DNA of 64,000 bases from Leptospira noguchii serovar Panama str. CZ214 (GCF_000306255.2 NZ_AKWY02000033.1:50064-114063); one strand, 5' to 3'. Positions 19,150 to 31,490 are shown, numbered from the stretch's first letter. Translations and numbers: made by a program. The notes: generated by a model not told the origin, from the letters alone.

Positions 19150-19251
19150 TAGAGTTGTTGAAAATGAATTCTCCATCTATTTCTGTTTTATGGAAATAGT
19201 CAATGTAAGCAGTTTTGTTAATCTGGACTATGGAATTTTTCAACAACTCTA
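19150..19251. mobile_element. TA-flanked MITE, copy 3
   Basis: 102 bp. Its ends read TAGAGTTGTTGAAAATGAAT and, inverted, TAGAGTTGTTGAAAAATTCC, so the terminal repeat is 15 bp or more, with TA at both edges. It lies in the reverse orientation to copy 1. Confidence 0.8.
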
Positions 19252-19520
19252 ATGTAGAAGTGAGACGCTGAGTTTGAAAGATTGCTCTGCTGAGCTTTTC
19301 CGCATGATCCATTTCGCATTGAATTTATATCGTTTTATGTTTCTTGAATATACAAATGATTATAAATAAAAGTTTTATAGTTGTGTCTTGAAAAAATGGG
19401 AACTGATACAGAAATTATAATAACAAAAGAACACTAAAAACTGTAAATCCTACAATACGACAATTTTAGCGGGAATTCATACAAAACCTAACAACGTAAG
19501 AAGCTGCTGGAAGCGCATAA

Positions 19521-19744
19521 ATTACTGTAAGTCGCTTAAGAAAATGAGAAATGGTTTTTCAAAAATGTAAGTTTCTACAATTTAAGAATTTGTTCTTAAA
19601 ATCACGGTTTGCGGTAGTTCCCACAAATTAAGTCACATTACAAATTTTTAAACAGTATGAGTTCCCACATTTCAGGAATTGATCCGTAAAGTTCAGATCC
19701 CAATCTTTTTCAGAAAAATGAATTCCTTACGCCGAACTTACGTT
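19521..19744. mobile_element. IS982-end MITE, copy 1
   Basis: About 224 bp. The left end (ATTACTGTAAGTCGCTTAAG) is degenerate; the right end (CTTACGCCGAACTTACGTT) is close to the AACGTGAGTTCGGCGTAAG terminal motif. The body shares AAAATGAGAAATGG, ATGTAAGTTTCTACAATTT and GCGGTAGTTCCCACA with copies at 35796 and 62911. It ends about 130 bp before the phzF-like gene. Confidence 0.6.
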
Positions 19745-19875
19745 AAATTAGCGAAAGAAACGGTTTTTGTAGGAACTGCTATTTTCACGTTTTTTGTTAA
19801 AAGTTTGCGAAATAGATTTCAATTAATTTATTTTCAAACTCAAATGTTATACCGGAGCGCTTCAAGACCGTTTTT

Positions 19876-20658
19876 ATGAAACTTAGAATACAACAAATCG
19901 ACTCGTTTGCGGAAAAAGTTTTTCAAGGAAATCCTGCAGCCGTTTGTCCATTGCAGGAGTGGATTTCGGACGAATTGATGCAAAAGATTGCGTCGGAAAA
20001 TAATCTGAGTGAAACTGCCTTTTTTGTATTCGAAGGAGAATCGTATAGGATTCGATGGTTTACACCTTTAAGTGAAGTGGATCTTTGTGGTCATGCTACT
20101 TTGGCCGCGGCCTATCATCTTTTTCGAGAAGGTGAAGTGGTGGGAGATAAGTTAAGTTTTCAATCCTTATCCGGAGAATTGAATGTATTCAAAAAAGAGA
20201 ATATTCTTTATTTAGATTTTCCTTCTCGAAAACCTGAAAAAGTGGAAACTCCAAAAGAAATTTTAAATTCATTTTCTATACCTCCAAAAGAGGTTTTTAA
20301 ATCTAGAGATTATATGCTCTTGTATGAAAATGAAAACCAACTTAAAAAGTTAAAATATTCCGCGGAAGGAGTTAAAGAATTAAACACGTTAGGTATCATT
20401 GCTACTTGTGTGGGAAACGGTTCTTACGATTTTTTGTCTCGGTTTTTTGCTCCAGCTGTGGGTTTATATGAAGATCCTGTAACCGGTTCCGCACATTGTA
20501 CTCTCATCCCATTTTGGTCCGAGCGTTTGGGTAAAAAAGTAATGAAGGCGTATCAAACTTCTGCTCGAGGCGGAAAACTTTTTTGCGAAGATTTAGGAGA
20601 AAGGGTCCGTATCGGAGGAACTTGTATTTCCTATCTGGACGGATGGATTGAAATATAA
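19876..20658 (+). CDS. PhzF-family isomerase/epimerase
   Basis: 260 aa, full length for the family (diaminopimelate-epimerase fold, two pseudo-symmetric halves). The family blocks are clear: FQGNPAAVCPL (residues 16-26), LSETAFF with the catalytic Glu, GHATLAAAYHLF, and DPVTGSAHC near the C-terminus. No phenazine genes are nearby, so the physiological substrate is unknown; most bacterial members are uncharacterised. The ATG is close to the end of a MITE, and the small + ORF that overlaps its start (19679-19879) is not a gene. Confidence 0.9.
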   Translation: MKLRIQQIDSFAEKVFQGNPAAVCPLQEWISDELMQKIASENNLSETAFFVFEGESYRIRWFTPLSEVDLCGHATLAAAYHLFREGEVVGDKLSFQSLSGELNVFKKENILYLDFPSRKPEKVETPKEILNSFSIPPKEVFKSRDYMLLYENENQLKKLKYSAEGVKELNTLGIIATCVGNGSYDFLSRFFAPAVGLYEDPVTGSAHCTLIPFWSERLGKKVMKAYQTSARGGKLFCEDLGERVRIGGTCISYLDGWIEI

Positions 20659-20666
20659 AGGAATTT

Positions 20667-21656
20667 TTAAGTAATTTCACTTCTTAGGTGTTTATGTTTG
20701 AAAAGAAGTTCTTTGATAAGATTTTTTTCCGACCTTCCCAAAATTCCTTTCTCTTCAAAAATTCCTAAGATCTCCATCGAAATTTCGGGTTCTAAGACGG
20801 ATAAATCTCCAAATAAGGATTGGTGATTGAGTTTACCGGAATTGTATTTTTCAAGAATTGCATGAGAGGATTCTATGATTTGCTGTTTTCTCAAAACTAG
20901 CTCCTCCATGGTAGATAGGATCAAAAAAATTTCTGGGTCGTCTTCGAACAAACTTAGAATATGTCGATAGATTCCAGGGATTTGAATCGGTAGTTCGTAG
21001 ATTCCATCTTTAAGAGAAAGATAAAGTTCTTTTTCTTCTTCGACATCTAAACCCGCTATATTTCTTAGATCAGAAACCGCTTCTGGTGGTAAGACGGTTA
21101 AAAATTGAGAAGCAAACTCCGGGTCTTTCGCTTCTTTAAGACAATATGCTATAAAACTACATATTCTTTGAGGAGATAAGGAACCCCAATATGCGTTTTC
21201 CCTTAAATCCAAAAAGGAAGCGTTCTTTTTTAGGCTTTTTCTTTCGTCTTCGGTTTGTTGGTATATATTATATTCGTAAATTATAATTTTATAGAGTAAT
21301 TTATTGCTAAATGAATCTATAACTTCTTTTACTTTTTCGGGTTCTATGATGGAAAGGAAGTATATTAGAATTTCTAAATAAACTCTTCCCTTAGAAATGA
21401 ATTCTTCCAAAACAAATGGAAGAGCCTGTAAAAATGCGGAAGTTCCTACGTTAATTCCAGCTTTTCCTTCCGCAAAAGCGTTCATTTTTTCGCCTGCGAT
21501 GCAGGACTCTCTAATTTTAGAACTCCATTCGTTGTGAAGTAGATTTTGTCTACAATTGGCAGGGCATGGCTCTCCAAGTGAGACACCGATTTTACAGCGA
21601 GTTTTAATTTCTTTATCCAGGCAAACTTCCACGTTTAATGTACTAGGTCTCCACAA
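20667..21656 (-). pseudogene. 3' part of a lipoprotein gene split by frameshift
   Basis: As it stands, this frame opens only at a TTG (21656) that lies inside the preceding gene. It has no signal peptide of its own, although its N-terminal 60 residues are Cys-rich (six Cys, including CLDKE, RCKIG, PCPANC) and look secreted. Adding one C to the CC run at 21646-21647 joins it smoothly to the 160-aa lipoprotein frame, giving CGDPSTLNVEVCLD at the join and a protein of about 483 aa. The remainder is helical, with Leu/Glu-rich stretches and no family I recognise. It may be a true pseudogene, a phase-variable locus, a sequencing error, or two coupled genes. Confidence 0.6.
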
Positions 21657-22117
21657 TCTCTCATTTCGGGAGCATAAGGGTTTTGAATTTTAGTTCCCTG
21701 ACTTACCCAAGTTTTATTTACCATAGGGCAGTAGAAACGATTGAAAACTCCGGTTCCCCCTGCAAGTTTTAGACTTTCCGCAAGATTTTCGGAGAAAGAA
21801 GAATAGGCTTGGAAAAATTTTTCTATGTCTTGTGTCTCTTTGTCTTTCAAAGAATTCTGCATTTTTTCGGCCAAATGCTTTAACCCTCCGTTTAAAGAAA
21901 CGAGTTCTATTACGCGGGCGATTAATTGGCTCGTGTCTGGAATTTTTTCTTCTTCCTTCATTAAGAATTTATGAATGGATTCGTTTTCCATAAGAATTTG
22001 CTGTAATATATCCTTTTCTCGTTCCGTCACAACGGGAGCGAGTTTTTTACAGGACGAGAAAAAGATAAGAATACCAATTGATAAGATTAAAAATTTTTTC
22101 ATTCTCCCAATCTCCAA
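21635..22117 (-). pseudogene. 5' part of the split lipoprotein gene (160 aa)
   Basis: The likely start is the ATG at residue 6 (MKKFLILSIGILIFFSSC), which gives a clean spirochaetal lipobox with Cys at about position 18 of that form. The rest is helical and acidic, with a C-terminal Cys motif (FYCPMVN, RDCGD). The frame ends after GDLVH, 22 bp into the frame of the following ORF. See the entry at 20667-21656 for the proposed single-base event. If expressed alone, this would be a short membrane-anchored lipoprotein. Confidence 0.65.
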
Positions 22118-22531
22118 GAAAGAAACTTATAAATTTAAGTCTATGATTCCTGAAAAAATCTTGGTGTAAATACGGAATCGTTTTAAATCCAAAAAATACG
22201 TTTTTGAAAAAACAAATCCTAAGTTTGTGGAATTTCTTGAAAGACGATTCTTATCTTTTCTAAGTATTGAAAAGAAGCAAATCGTATCAAAATTATTCAG
22301 AATGACAAGTTACTATCATAATCCTTTTTGGTTAAAGAATTGATTAAAAGTTTCTTAAAAAAGGCTTACAAATTTTTGGAAAATATTTAAATATAAAATA
22401 ACAACTTTTTAAAATTGTTTCTAAATTATATCTGTATGATGTTTTTTGAATGGTTCTTTTTGCTATAGCGGATTATGAAATCGTTCTAAAATCGAATCGT
22501 ATTAAAAATAAAAAATCGAGGTTATTATTCG
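22118..22531. other. AT-rich divergent intergenic region
   Basis: Separates the split lipoprotein gene (minus) from the ferredoxin operon (plus). It must hold both promoters. I see no repeat-family member, stem-loop or RNA gene in it. The sequence is unusually A/T-rich from 22330 to 22440. Confidence 0.4.
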
Positions 22532-22854
<323 letters not shown>

Positions 22855-22858
<4 letters not shown>

Positions 22859-23877
22859 ACCTTCCAAAAACGTACAAAGCATTAGAACTTAGGGAATATA
22901 GCGAAAATCGTAACAGAGCTAATATCGTGGAAAAAACGATTCGTCCTCTAAAAAAAGGAGAAGTGTTGATTCGTATGCATTCTGCTTCGATCAATCCTTC
23001 TGATTTGATGTTTATGAGAGGTCTTTATGGAATCAAAAAGAAACTTCCGGTGGTTCCCGGTTTTGAAGGAAGCGGAAATGTAGTTTCTTCCGGAGGGGGG
23101 TTTTACGCGTCTTATCTAAAGGGAAAGAATGTTGCTTGTACCGCTTCCGGTAGAGGAGATGGGGTCTATGCCGAATATATGATTACAGATGCATTCAATT
23201 GTCTTCCGATTGGAAAAGATCTTTCTTTAGAGCAAGGAGCTTGTTTGTATGTGAATCCAATTACTGCAATTGCAATGGTGGAAAGAATACAAAGCCTAGG
23301 AGTTAAAGCTTTAGTCCAAACGGCCGCAGCGAGTGCTTTAGGAAAGATGGTGGTAGGGATTGCTGCTCGTAAAGGAATGAAAGTGATCAATGTTGTTCGT
23401 AAGCCGGAACAAGAAGAGGTCTTAAAAAAGATTGGTGCAGAATATATTCTAAATTCAGAATCTTCTAACTTTGAAAGACAACTTAGAATTCTTTCTAAAG
23501 ATTTAAACGCTACCGTATGTCTGGATGCAGTTGCGGGAGAATTAACTTCCAAAGTTTTATTAGCAATGCCTTATGGAAGTAGAGCCATCGTTTACGGCGC
23601 GCTTTCTGAAAAAGAGATTCCAATCCATGCAGGAATGATGATATTTCAGGATAAGAAGTTAGAAGGATTTTGGTTATCTACTTGGGTTCCGCAACAAACC
23701 CCATATAAGATCTGGAAACTTTCAAAAGAACTGAGATCTTTAGCAAAAAAGGAATTAAAAACGGATATAGCTTCTCGATTTCCTTTGGAAAAAGCGATCG
23801 AAGCGATCGATCACTATGCCGTGAACATGACCAAAGGAAAAGTATTGATTCAAACTACGTTTGCGGAAGGGAATTAA
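22855..23877 (+). CDS. Zinc-independent quinone oxidoreductase-like MDR protein
   Basis: 340 aa. Medium-chain dehydrogenase/reductase fold: a GroES-like N-terminal half (HSASINPSDLMFMRG, PVVPGFEGSGNVVSSG) and a Rossmann half (about 140-290). The nucleotide-binding AxxGxxG region is altered (QTAAASALGKMVVGIAARKGMKVI). The catalytic-zinc Cys and His are missing, which places it with NADPH:quinone reductases and zeta-crystallin-like proteins. It is coupled to the upstream ferredoxin, and its end overlaps the first codons of the longest form of the following gene. The electron acceptor is unknown. Confidence 0.87.
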
Positions 23878-23881
23878 AATT

Positions 23882-24433
23882 TTGAAAAGCTCTAAACTCC
23901 GTTTGATTTTTTTATACTTAATTTTGGTTTGTTTTTATTCTTGTTCAAGTTTACAAGAAAATTATAAAGCGCTTCAAAAATGTAAATTTCAGGTATTATC
24001 TTTAGAAACTCAAAAGGCGGAATGGATTTCTTTTCCATCGGTTCCGAAGGTCGTTTTTTTAACGAAGATTGAAATTGAAAATCCTAATGAAACTGAGGTA
24101 ACTCTTCATAAGTTTGATCTTTCTTTTATAGTTCCTGATAATTTTGAAAAAGAGTTCTTATTGGCTAAAATACAATCCGAAGAAAAAATTATCATTCCGG
24201 CTCTTCAAAAGAAAACTGTAGATTTACAAGTAGAAACTCTTTTTGAAAAAAAGATGGATCGTAATCTTTTACAAGTCGTTTTAGGAATTTTGCAAGCGGG
24301 GTTGGCGGGGAAAGAACTTGAATTTAAAATTCAAGGAAACTTTGAATATGATACAATTTTTGGTTCAGTTCGAATTCCTGTGAACGAAAAGATTCCTCTA
24401 AAAATGAGAAAAAAGATAGGTTTTGAAATTTGA
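23882..24433 (+). CDS. LEA14/WHy-like lipoprotein
   Basis: 183 aa from TTG 23882, which has GGAAGGGA at the right distance; the longer TTG form (23861) lacks a ribosome site. The signal peptide ends in a spirochaetal lipobox (VCFYSC, Cys at about residue 20). The mature part has the LEA type-2 pattern: an Asn-Pro-rich strand (IEIENPNETEVTLHKFDLSF) and a long beta domain ending in a PVNEKIPL motif. Such proteins sit on the periplasmic face of a membrane, but their function is generally unknown. Third gene of the ferredoxin operon. Confidence 0.75.
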   Translation: MKSSKLRLIFLYLILVCFYSCSSLQENYKALQKCKFQVLSLETQKAEWISFPSVPKVVFLTKIEIENPNETEVTLHKFDLSFIVPDNFEKEFLLAKIQSEEKIIIPALQKKTVDLQVETLFEKKMDRNLLQVVLGILQAGLAGKELEFKIQGNFEYDTIFGSVRIPVNEKIPLKMRKKIGFEI

Positions 24434-24772
24434 AACGGTTCTTTACGATTTGATCTTTTTTGAGATGTGGAAACTTACACAAAATACATGTCTTATGGAC
24501 CATTTCAGAACTTGTAAAATAAATCATAACCGCAAGTTTTGAATAAAACAGAGGGTCTGTAAAAATTCTCTCGTTTTAAACAGTATAGGTTAGGCTTTTG
24601 AGTTTTTTATTCTAAGAATTGTTAATTGATTGGTTTGCTAAAAATTACGAAAAGGAACTTCTATAAAATTAGAAAATTTTAATCTTAAATTTTTGCATGA
24701 AATTGTTGTTTGGCGACTTTTTTCAATAAAAAATTCATTTTATTAGAAATTCCTAAAATACCTAGGAAATGT
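24434..24772. other. Intergenic region, nothing recognised
   Basis: AT-rich. It contains no member of the repeat families described here, no GC-rich stem-loop, and no RNA gene I can identify. The promoter for the 24773 lipoprotein must be here. Confidence 0.4.
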
Positions 24773-25108
24773 ATGATACAAAAAATTCGGTTCAAAACAG
24801 AAATAAAAATTCGCTTGGCCATTCTTATTTTGATATTATTCTTAAGTATTGGATGTTATCAAAAAAATACAGATGCGGATTTTTATTCGTTTGAAGATGC
24901 AAATACTAAATTAATTTCCGCTTATGAATCAAAGGACGTAATTTGTAATTCAAACCGGAGGCTTACTGCGTTTGTTCCAGGACGTTCTAGAAAAAAAGAT
25001 ATAGATTTTTGTGTGAATGCAGTCCTTGCTGTAAGTTGTGAATCTTGGGCTTCTACTTCTATCGATGCTACTCCGACTACATGTAAGTCAATTGAGTTTA
25101 GATATTGA
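24773..25108 (+). CDS. Small lipoprotein, 111 aa
   Basis: Start moved to ATG 24773 (AGGAA 5 nt upstream), giving MIQKIRFKTEIKIR plus a hydrophobic core ending in the lipobox LSIGC at about residue 28. The mature protein of about 85 residues has four further Cys (VICNS, DFCVNA, VSCES, TTCKS), probably two disulphides. No family recognised. It lies 9 bp before the next gene, so the two are co-transcribed. Confidence 0.7.
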   Translation: MIQKIRFKTEIKIRLAILILILFLSIGCYQKNTDADFYSFEDANTKLISAYESKDVICNSNRRLTAFVPGRSRKKDIDFCVNAVLAVSCESWASTSIDATPTTCKSIEFRY

Positions 25109-25117
25109 GGCAATAAA

Positions 25118-25606
<489 letters not shown>

Positions 25607-25761
25607 GCAATTTTATTATAATATGCTAATGTATATTAAAAATGATTGGCTATTTTGTGGGCTATATTTTTATCCTTTTGCACGACTTTGTCCACTATTT
25701 TGAAGGAAGTTCAGGGACGTTGAAATTGTTGTTTTGCATTTTAATAAAACCATTTCATTGT

Positions 25762-26493
25762 ATGAAAAACACTTTTTATATAGTGATCATATTTTATTCA
25801 ATAAGTATTTTTAGCAAGGACGAGAGAGAACAACGTGGGGAGAAAGCAAGTGAATGTATTTTATTTGTTCATGGATTTTTAAGATCATCGTCTCAATTGA
25901 AAAGGATAGGAGATTATTTTTTAAGATACGGTTATTCGGTTCATTATATTGATTATGTTTCTCGAGTAAATCGGATTGAAGAAATTTCAGATATTTATGT
26001 TTTGCCAGCGGTCAAATTGAAATGTGTTAATCATGATAAAATTCATTTTGTTACTCATTCTGCAGGTGGAGTGATAGTTCGATACTTTTTAGGAAAGTAT
26101 CATTTAGAAAATCTTGGAAGAATTGTTATGCTTGCTCCTCCAAATAAAGGTAGCGAGGTTGCAGATTTTCTTTCTCAGTTTTCTTTCATTAACTGTTTAT
26201 TGGGTCCAATGTTAAAGGAGTTGAGAACTGATAAAACAAGTTTTGTAAATTCTCTTGAACTTCCAAATTATGAATATGGAGTAATCATAGGAAATTCAAC
26301 GTTAGATCCGATTTCTTCAATGATTATACCCGACGATGACGATGGTAGGGTTTCGATTGATAAAAGTAGATTAGCTAATATGAAAGATTTTCTTTTAGTG
26401 AATAGAACGCATACTTTTATAATGGATGCTGCGGAAGTACAACAAGCTTCTTTAAACTTTATTCAAACTGGTAGGTTTTTAAAATTCGAATAA
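25762..26493 (+). CDS. Secreted alpha/beta hydrolase, lipase-like
   Basis: 243 aa from ATG 25762, chosen because it starts a normal signal peptide (MKNTFYIVIIFYSISIFS); the ORF opens 120 bp earlier but without a ribosome site at either position. The oxyanion region is LFVHGFLRSS, the nucleophile elbow is THSAGG, and a downstream acid and His are seen (DPISS region and NRTHTF). This fits the PGAP1/LipA-like lipase group that acts on lipid or ester substrates. It stands alone between a small-gene operon and a MITE. Substrate unknown. Confidence 0.8.
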   Translation: MKNTFYIVIIFYSISIFSKDEREQRGEKASECILFVHGFLRSSSQLKRIGDYFLRYGYSVHYIDYVSRVNRIEEISDIYVLPAVKLKCVNHDKIHFVTHSAGGVIVRYFLGKYHLENLGRIVMLAPPNKGSEVADFLSQFSFINCLLGPMLKELRTDKTSFVNSLELPNYEYGVIIGNSTLDPISSMIIPDDDDGRVSIDKSRLANMKDFLLVNRTHTFIMDAAEVQQASLNFIQTGRFLKFE

Positions 26494-26691
26494 AGAACAG
26501 CGGTATGTAGTATGATTTTTGAATTACTACAGCATAACGAACTTGTCCGAAAACTTAAAAACTATTATAAATCTATATTTTGAAGTGAAATTTTTAATAA
26601 TCAAGTTTTCTCAACTTGTACCGCTCTAACTTTTCTCAAGGGAAGCAGTAGAAAAAAGTTAATATATTAAAATTATATTATATTTTGTAAA

Positions 26692-26794
26692 TAGAGTTTT
26701 TGAAAAATTCCATAGCGACAATTAACAAAACTGCTTCAGTCGACTGTTTCTGTAAAACAGAAACTGATGGAAAATTCATTTCTCAACAACTCTA
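26692..26794. mobile_element. TA-flanked MITE, copy 4
   Basis: 103 bp, TAGAGTTTTTGAAAAATTCC at the left and, inverted, TAGAGTTGTTGAGAAATGAA at the right. Internal CTGTTTCTGTAAAACAGAAA resembles the centre of copies 1 and 36402. It lies just downstream of the Cys-rich protein gene (minus), about 20 bp from its stop. Confidence 0.8.
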
Positions 26795-26814
26795 ATATAG
26801 ATTTACAATTCTAT

Positions 26815-27195
26815 CTAAGGTAAATGTTTTTGAATCATTTCTTTACAAGAATTAGAAAGAGACGATTCATGATTCATTAGACAACGTAAAATCCTACCTC
26901 CGCCCGGAATTACGAACTTACAGAATTTATTTCTATCTTCGGAACATTCTTCTGAACTTTTTCTAATTTCTTCTTTTTTGAGTTTTAACCAATCGGAACA
27001 AGTAGATGAAAGATCTGATTCTTTTTCCATCAAACATTGCATTTGAGATAAACGACCTTCGCTTTTACGATGATCGCAGAATTTTTCCATGTCTTTAGAA
27101 CAAGAAGTCATTTTAGAATTTGATTCCGCGAATAAACCTGACATAGAAATCAAAACGAACGGAATTGATAAAAAAAGAAATTGTAAGTTTTTCAT
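26815..27195 (-). CDS. Secreted Cys-rich repeat protein (GLG1-like)
   Basis: 126 aa. After a signal peptide (residues 1-24, MSGLFA), two Cys-rich repeats follow. Each carries the CxxDxxxFC, CLMxxExxLSxxC arrangement (CSKDMEKFCDHR and CSEDRNKFCKFV; QCLMEKESDLSSTC and RCLMNHESSLSNSC). This matches the cysteine-rich GLG1-type repeat seen in several bacterial exported proteins. The eight Cys should form disulphides in the periplasm. It is next to the polyferredoxin gene on the same strand with a 25-bp gap, but a functional link is not obvious. Confidence 0.8.
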   Translation of the reverse strand: MKNLQFLFLSIPFVLISMSGLFAESNSKMTSCSKDMEKFCDHRKSEGRLSQMQCLMEKESDLSSTCSDWLKLKKEEIRKSSEECSEDRNKFCKFVIPGGGRILRCLMNHESSLSNSCKEMIQKHLP

Positions 27196-27220
27196 AAATT
27201 TTAATATTCTTATGTATTAT

Positions 27221-27931
27221 TTATTCAATTCGAATTGCCCTAGGAAAAGTGGGACAGGCGCTAACACACTGACCACAACCGGTGCAATTTTTAGAAAAAA
27301 AGGGTTTGTTCCCTTTAAAACTGACCACTCCTTCTATGGGACAACTGTCTCTACAATTGGAACAAGTGGATTCTCCAGTTTTAGAATTGATACAATATTC
27401 GAAAAGCCCTTTTGCTTGGCCGAACTTAGGTGCACTTTTCAAAGGAATAAGAGCGCCTGTTTTGCAAGAATTGACACAAGGCCAATCCTTACAAAGCATA
27501 CAAGAGTTTAGATTGACATCCATTCGCGGAATATGTTTCTCCGAAGTTTCGTCGAAGACCGGAAATAAAACGCTGTAAGGACACGCATAAATACAATCGC
27601 CGCAGCCCGTGCATTTTTTTAAAAATGCAGTTTCGTCTAACGCTCCCGGGGGAGATTGAACATTGCGGATTTTTCTTTTGCGATTGGGTTTGATTTGTTG
27701 AGGAAGAATGAATCCGACTTCTTTCGAGGATTTTTTCGATTTTGTTTTTTTAGAAGCAGGGTTCGTTTGTTCCGATTCGTCTTGAGTTCGTTTATTTTGT
27801 GCAGACTTGGAAGAAGAGGAAGAATCTTCGGAAACGATTTCTTGAAAACCGGAAACGAGTTCGGTTGCATTTTCCTGTGCGAAATCTAACATTTTCGCCA
27901 GTCCTTTTTTAAAAAAATCTTTTCGATTCAA
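27221..27931 (-). CDS. Polyferredoxin of NapF/MauM type
   Basis: 236 aa. Residues 1-75 are a charged, low-complexity region rich in Ser and Lys, without a clear Tat signal. Four Fe-S motifs follow: [34 protein letters not shown] and [12 protein letters not shown], so about three to four [4Fe-4S] clusters can be bound. This matches the NapF/NapG-like ferredoxins that feed electrons to reductases. It overlaps the end of murA by 4 nt, an unusual partnership. No partner oxidoreductase is adjacent. Confidence 0.85.
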   Translation of the reverse strand: MNRKDFFKKGLAKMLDFAQENATELVSGFQEIVSEDSSSSSKSAQNKRTQDESEQTNPASKKTKSKKSSKEVGFILPQQIKPNRKRKIRNVQSPPGALDETAFLKKCTGCGDCIYACPYSVLFPVFDETSEKHIPRMDVNLNSCMLCKDWPCVNSCKTGALIPLKSAPKFGQAKGLFEYCINSKTGESTCSNCRDSCPIEGVVSFKGNKPFFSKNCTGCGQCVSACPTFPRAIRIE

Positions 27932-29226
27932 TCTGAGTTTACTCTTTCGATTCTTGCACCTAACGCACGTAAGCGGGTATCTATGTTTTCAAAACCTCTA
28001 TCAATTTGACCTATGTTATGAATGTAACTCGTTCCTTCCGCACAAAGAGCCGCAATGATCATTGCCATACCAGCACGTATGTCTGGACTAGCTACTTTTT
28101 GGCCGTAAAGTCTAGAATGGCCGATAACGATTGCACGATGTGGATCACAAAGAATGATCTGTGCTCCCATTGCAATGATGTTATCCACAAAAAAGAGTCT
28201 GGATTCGAACATTTTTTCGTGAATCAAAACAGTTCCTTTACACTGAGTTGCAGTGACGAGCGCTACCGAAGTCATATCTGCAGGAAAACCAGGCCAAGGA
28301 GAATCGTCTATTTTAGGAGTTGCTCCGTGATAATCCGGAATGATTTCCATCTTCTGATCGGAAGGAACCAAAATTCCGTTTTCATGCGGACGAACTTCGA
28401 TTCCAAGACGAGAATAAACCATTCGAATCATACGGATGTCTTCCAGTTCTACGTCTCTAATCATAATTTCTCCACCTGTGACTGCGGCCAAACTAATAAA
28501 CGAACCTACTTCTAAATAATCCGATCCTATCTTATGTTCTTTGGCAGGGGGGGTTAAAGAAGTTACACCTTCGATCGTAAGAATGTTAGAACCGATTCCT
28601 GAAATTTTTGCCCCTGCAGAATTTAAAAAATGACAAAGTCTTTGTACATGAGGTTCGCTTGCGGCGTGACGCAGGATCGTAGTTCCTTCTGCAAAAACTG
28701 CAGCCATTACCGCGTTTTCTGTTCCAGTAACGGAAGCCTCGTCCATAAGTATGTCTGTTCCTTTTAGTTGATTCGCTTTGATTTCATAACCGTCTGGAAA
28801 TACTTCTATATTTGCACCTAATGCTTGTAATGCGAGAAGATGAGTGTCTAATCTTCTTCTTCCTATTTTGTCTCCGCCAGGTTTTGGTAAAAAAACTCTT
28901 CCGGTCATCGCAAGAATTGGACCTGCTAAAGTGACCGCACCTCGAATGCGAGAACAAAGCTCTTCGGGAAGTTGATTTTTTAGATTCCCGTCGTGTTTAA
29001 AAATATAAGTTCCTGGTTCTTCTTCGGTAATTTCCATACCAAGATGACGAAGAACTTCCATAAGCATAAGTACGTCCGAGATTACTGGAATGTTACTGAT
29101 ACGAACGGTTCCTGGAACCATACAAACTGCGCCAAGTAACGGTAAGGCCTCGTTTTTATTTCCTTGTGGAACCACGGTTCCATGAAGAGGGGTCTTTCCA
29201 ATGATCTTAAAATATGAAGATCTCAT
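27928..29226 (-). CDS. murA: UDP-N-acetylglucosamine 1-carboxyvinyltransferase
   Basis: 432 aa, normal length. MurA adds enolpyruvate from PEP to UDP-GlcNAc, the first step of peptidoglycan synthesis. The KN substrate pair ([13 protein letters not shown]) and the family [12 protein letters not shown] block are present. The mobile active-site loop reads [19 protein letters not shown]. In most bacteria the position after GG is Cys (GGCAIG), which fosfomycin alkylates; here it is Asp. That change is known to make MurA fosfomycin-insensitive in other bacteria. The gene faces lnt divergently. Confidence 0.95.
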   Translation of the reverse strand: MRSSYFKIIGKTPLHGTVVPQGNKNEALPLLGAVCMVPGTVRISNIPVISDVLMLMEVLRHLGMEITEEEPGTYIFKHDGNLKNQLPEELCSRIRGAVTLAGPILAMTGRVFLPKPGGDKIGRRRLDTHLLALQALGANIEVFPDGYEIKANQLKGTDILMDEASVTGTENAVMAAVFAEGTTILRHAASEPHVQRLCHFLNSAGAKISGIGSNILTIEGVTSLTPPAKEHKIGSDYLEVGSFISLAAVTGGEIMIRDVELEDIRMIRMVYSRLGIEVRPHENGILVPSDQKMEIIPDYHGATPKIDDSPWPGFPADMTSVALVTATQCKGTVLIHEKMFESRLFFVDNIIAMGAQIILCDPHRAIVIGHSRLYGQKVASPDIRAGMAMIIAALCAEGTSYIHNIGQIDRGFENIDTRLRALGARIERVNSD

Positions 29227-29323
29227 AGTGATAAACTGTAGGATAGGTTCTTTCTGGCAAATCGAAATGTTAGTAGAATGTTATTTTGAATCGTTCAGTT
29301 TGGCTTTCGAATGATAGTTCTTG

Positions 29324-29352
29324 TTGACTTATAGTTCTAAAATCAAGATAAA
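29324..29352 (+). promoter_or_regulatory. Candidate promoter of lnt
   Basis: A TTGACT -35-like hexamer at 29324-29329 and a GATAAA -10-like hexamer at 29347-29352, separated by 17 bp, precede the ATG at 29363. The -10 match is weak (4/6). It overlaps the longest ORF form, which argues for the later start. Confidence 0.35.
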
Positions 29353-29362
29353 CGTTTTATTC

Positions 29363-31144
<1,782 letters not shown>

Positions 31145-31248
31145 TTGAAAAGTTTTTTACTGATAACTACATAATAGAATATCTAATATTTTGCATTCAA
31201 ATAGGCTTTTCGATAAAGATTAGCGTATTCTATTATGTAATCCTAAAT

Positions 31249-31450
31249 AACGTGAGTTCGACGTAAGAAAACCTGGGCGAATCCGGCTGCCATAAGCAGC
31301 CGGACCGGGCTCTCCGCTCTGGTCAATAAATTGTATACAAGAGAACGTTATACGATTTATCGCCTAGACTTCAATTTAGAACGCGATCTGTCGAGCGACT
31401 CATAGGGAGCGAGACGCTGAGTTTGAGAGAGCGTTTTGCTGAGTTTCCCC
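31249..31450. repeat. Repeat family A, copy 1 (IS982-type end)
   Basis: It begins AACGTGAGTTCGACGTAAG, the same terminal motif as the IS982-family element at 63136. Next comes a perfect 8-bp hairpin CCGGCTGC-CATAA-GCAGCCGG (31283-31303), then GCTCTGGTCAATAAATTGTA and GAGCGTTTTGCTGAGTTT segments found also at 35453 and 57490. No coding capacity. The right end is not clear. Confidence 0.65.
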
Positions 31451-31490
31451 ATACAAAAATATTTTTGAGATAGTTTGTAAAAAGACTAAA

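Noticed and set aside
19679..19879. 66-aa ORF before the phzF-like gene
   Set aside because: Mostly MITE sequence, and no family; the true gene starts at 19876.
27282..27578. 98-aa plus-strand ORF in the ferredoxin gene
   Set aside because: Antisense shadow of the Cys-rich polyferredoxin gene.
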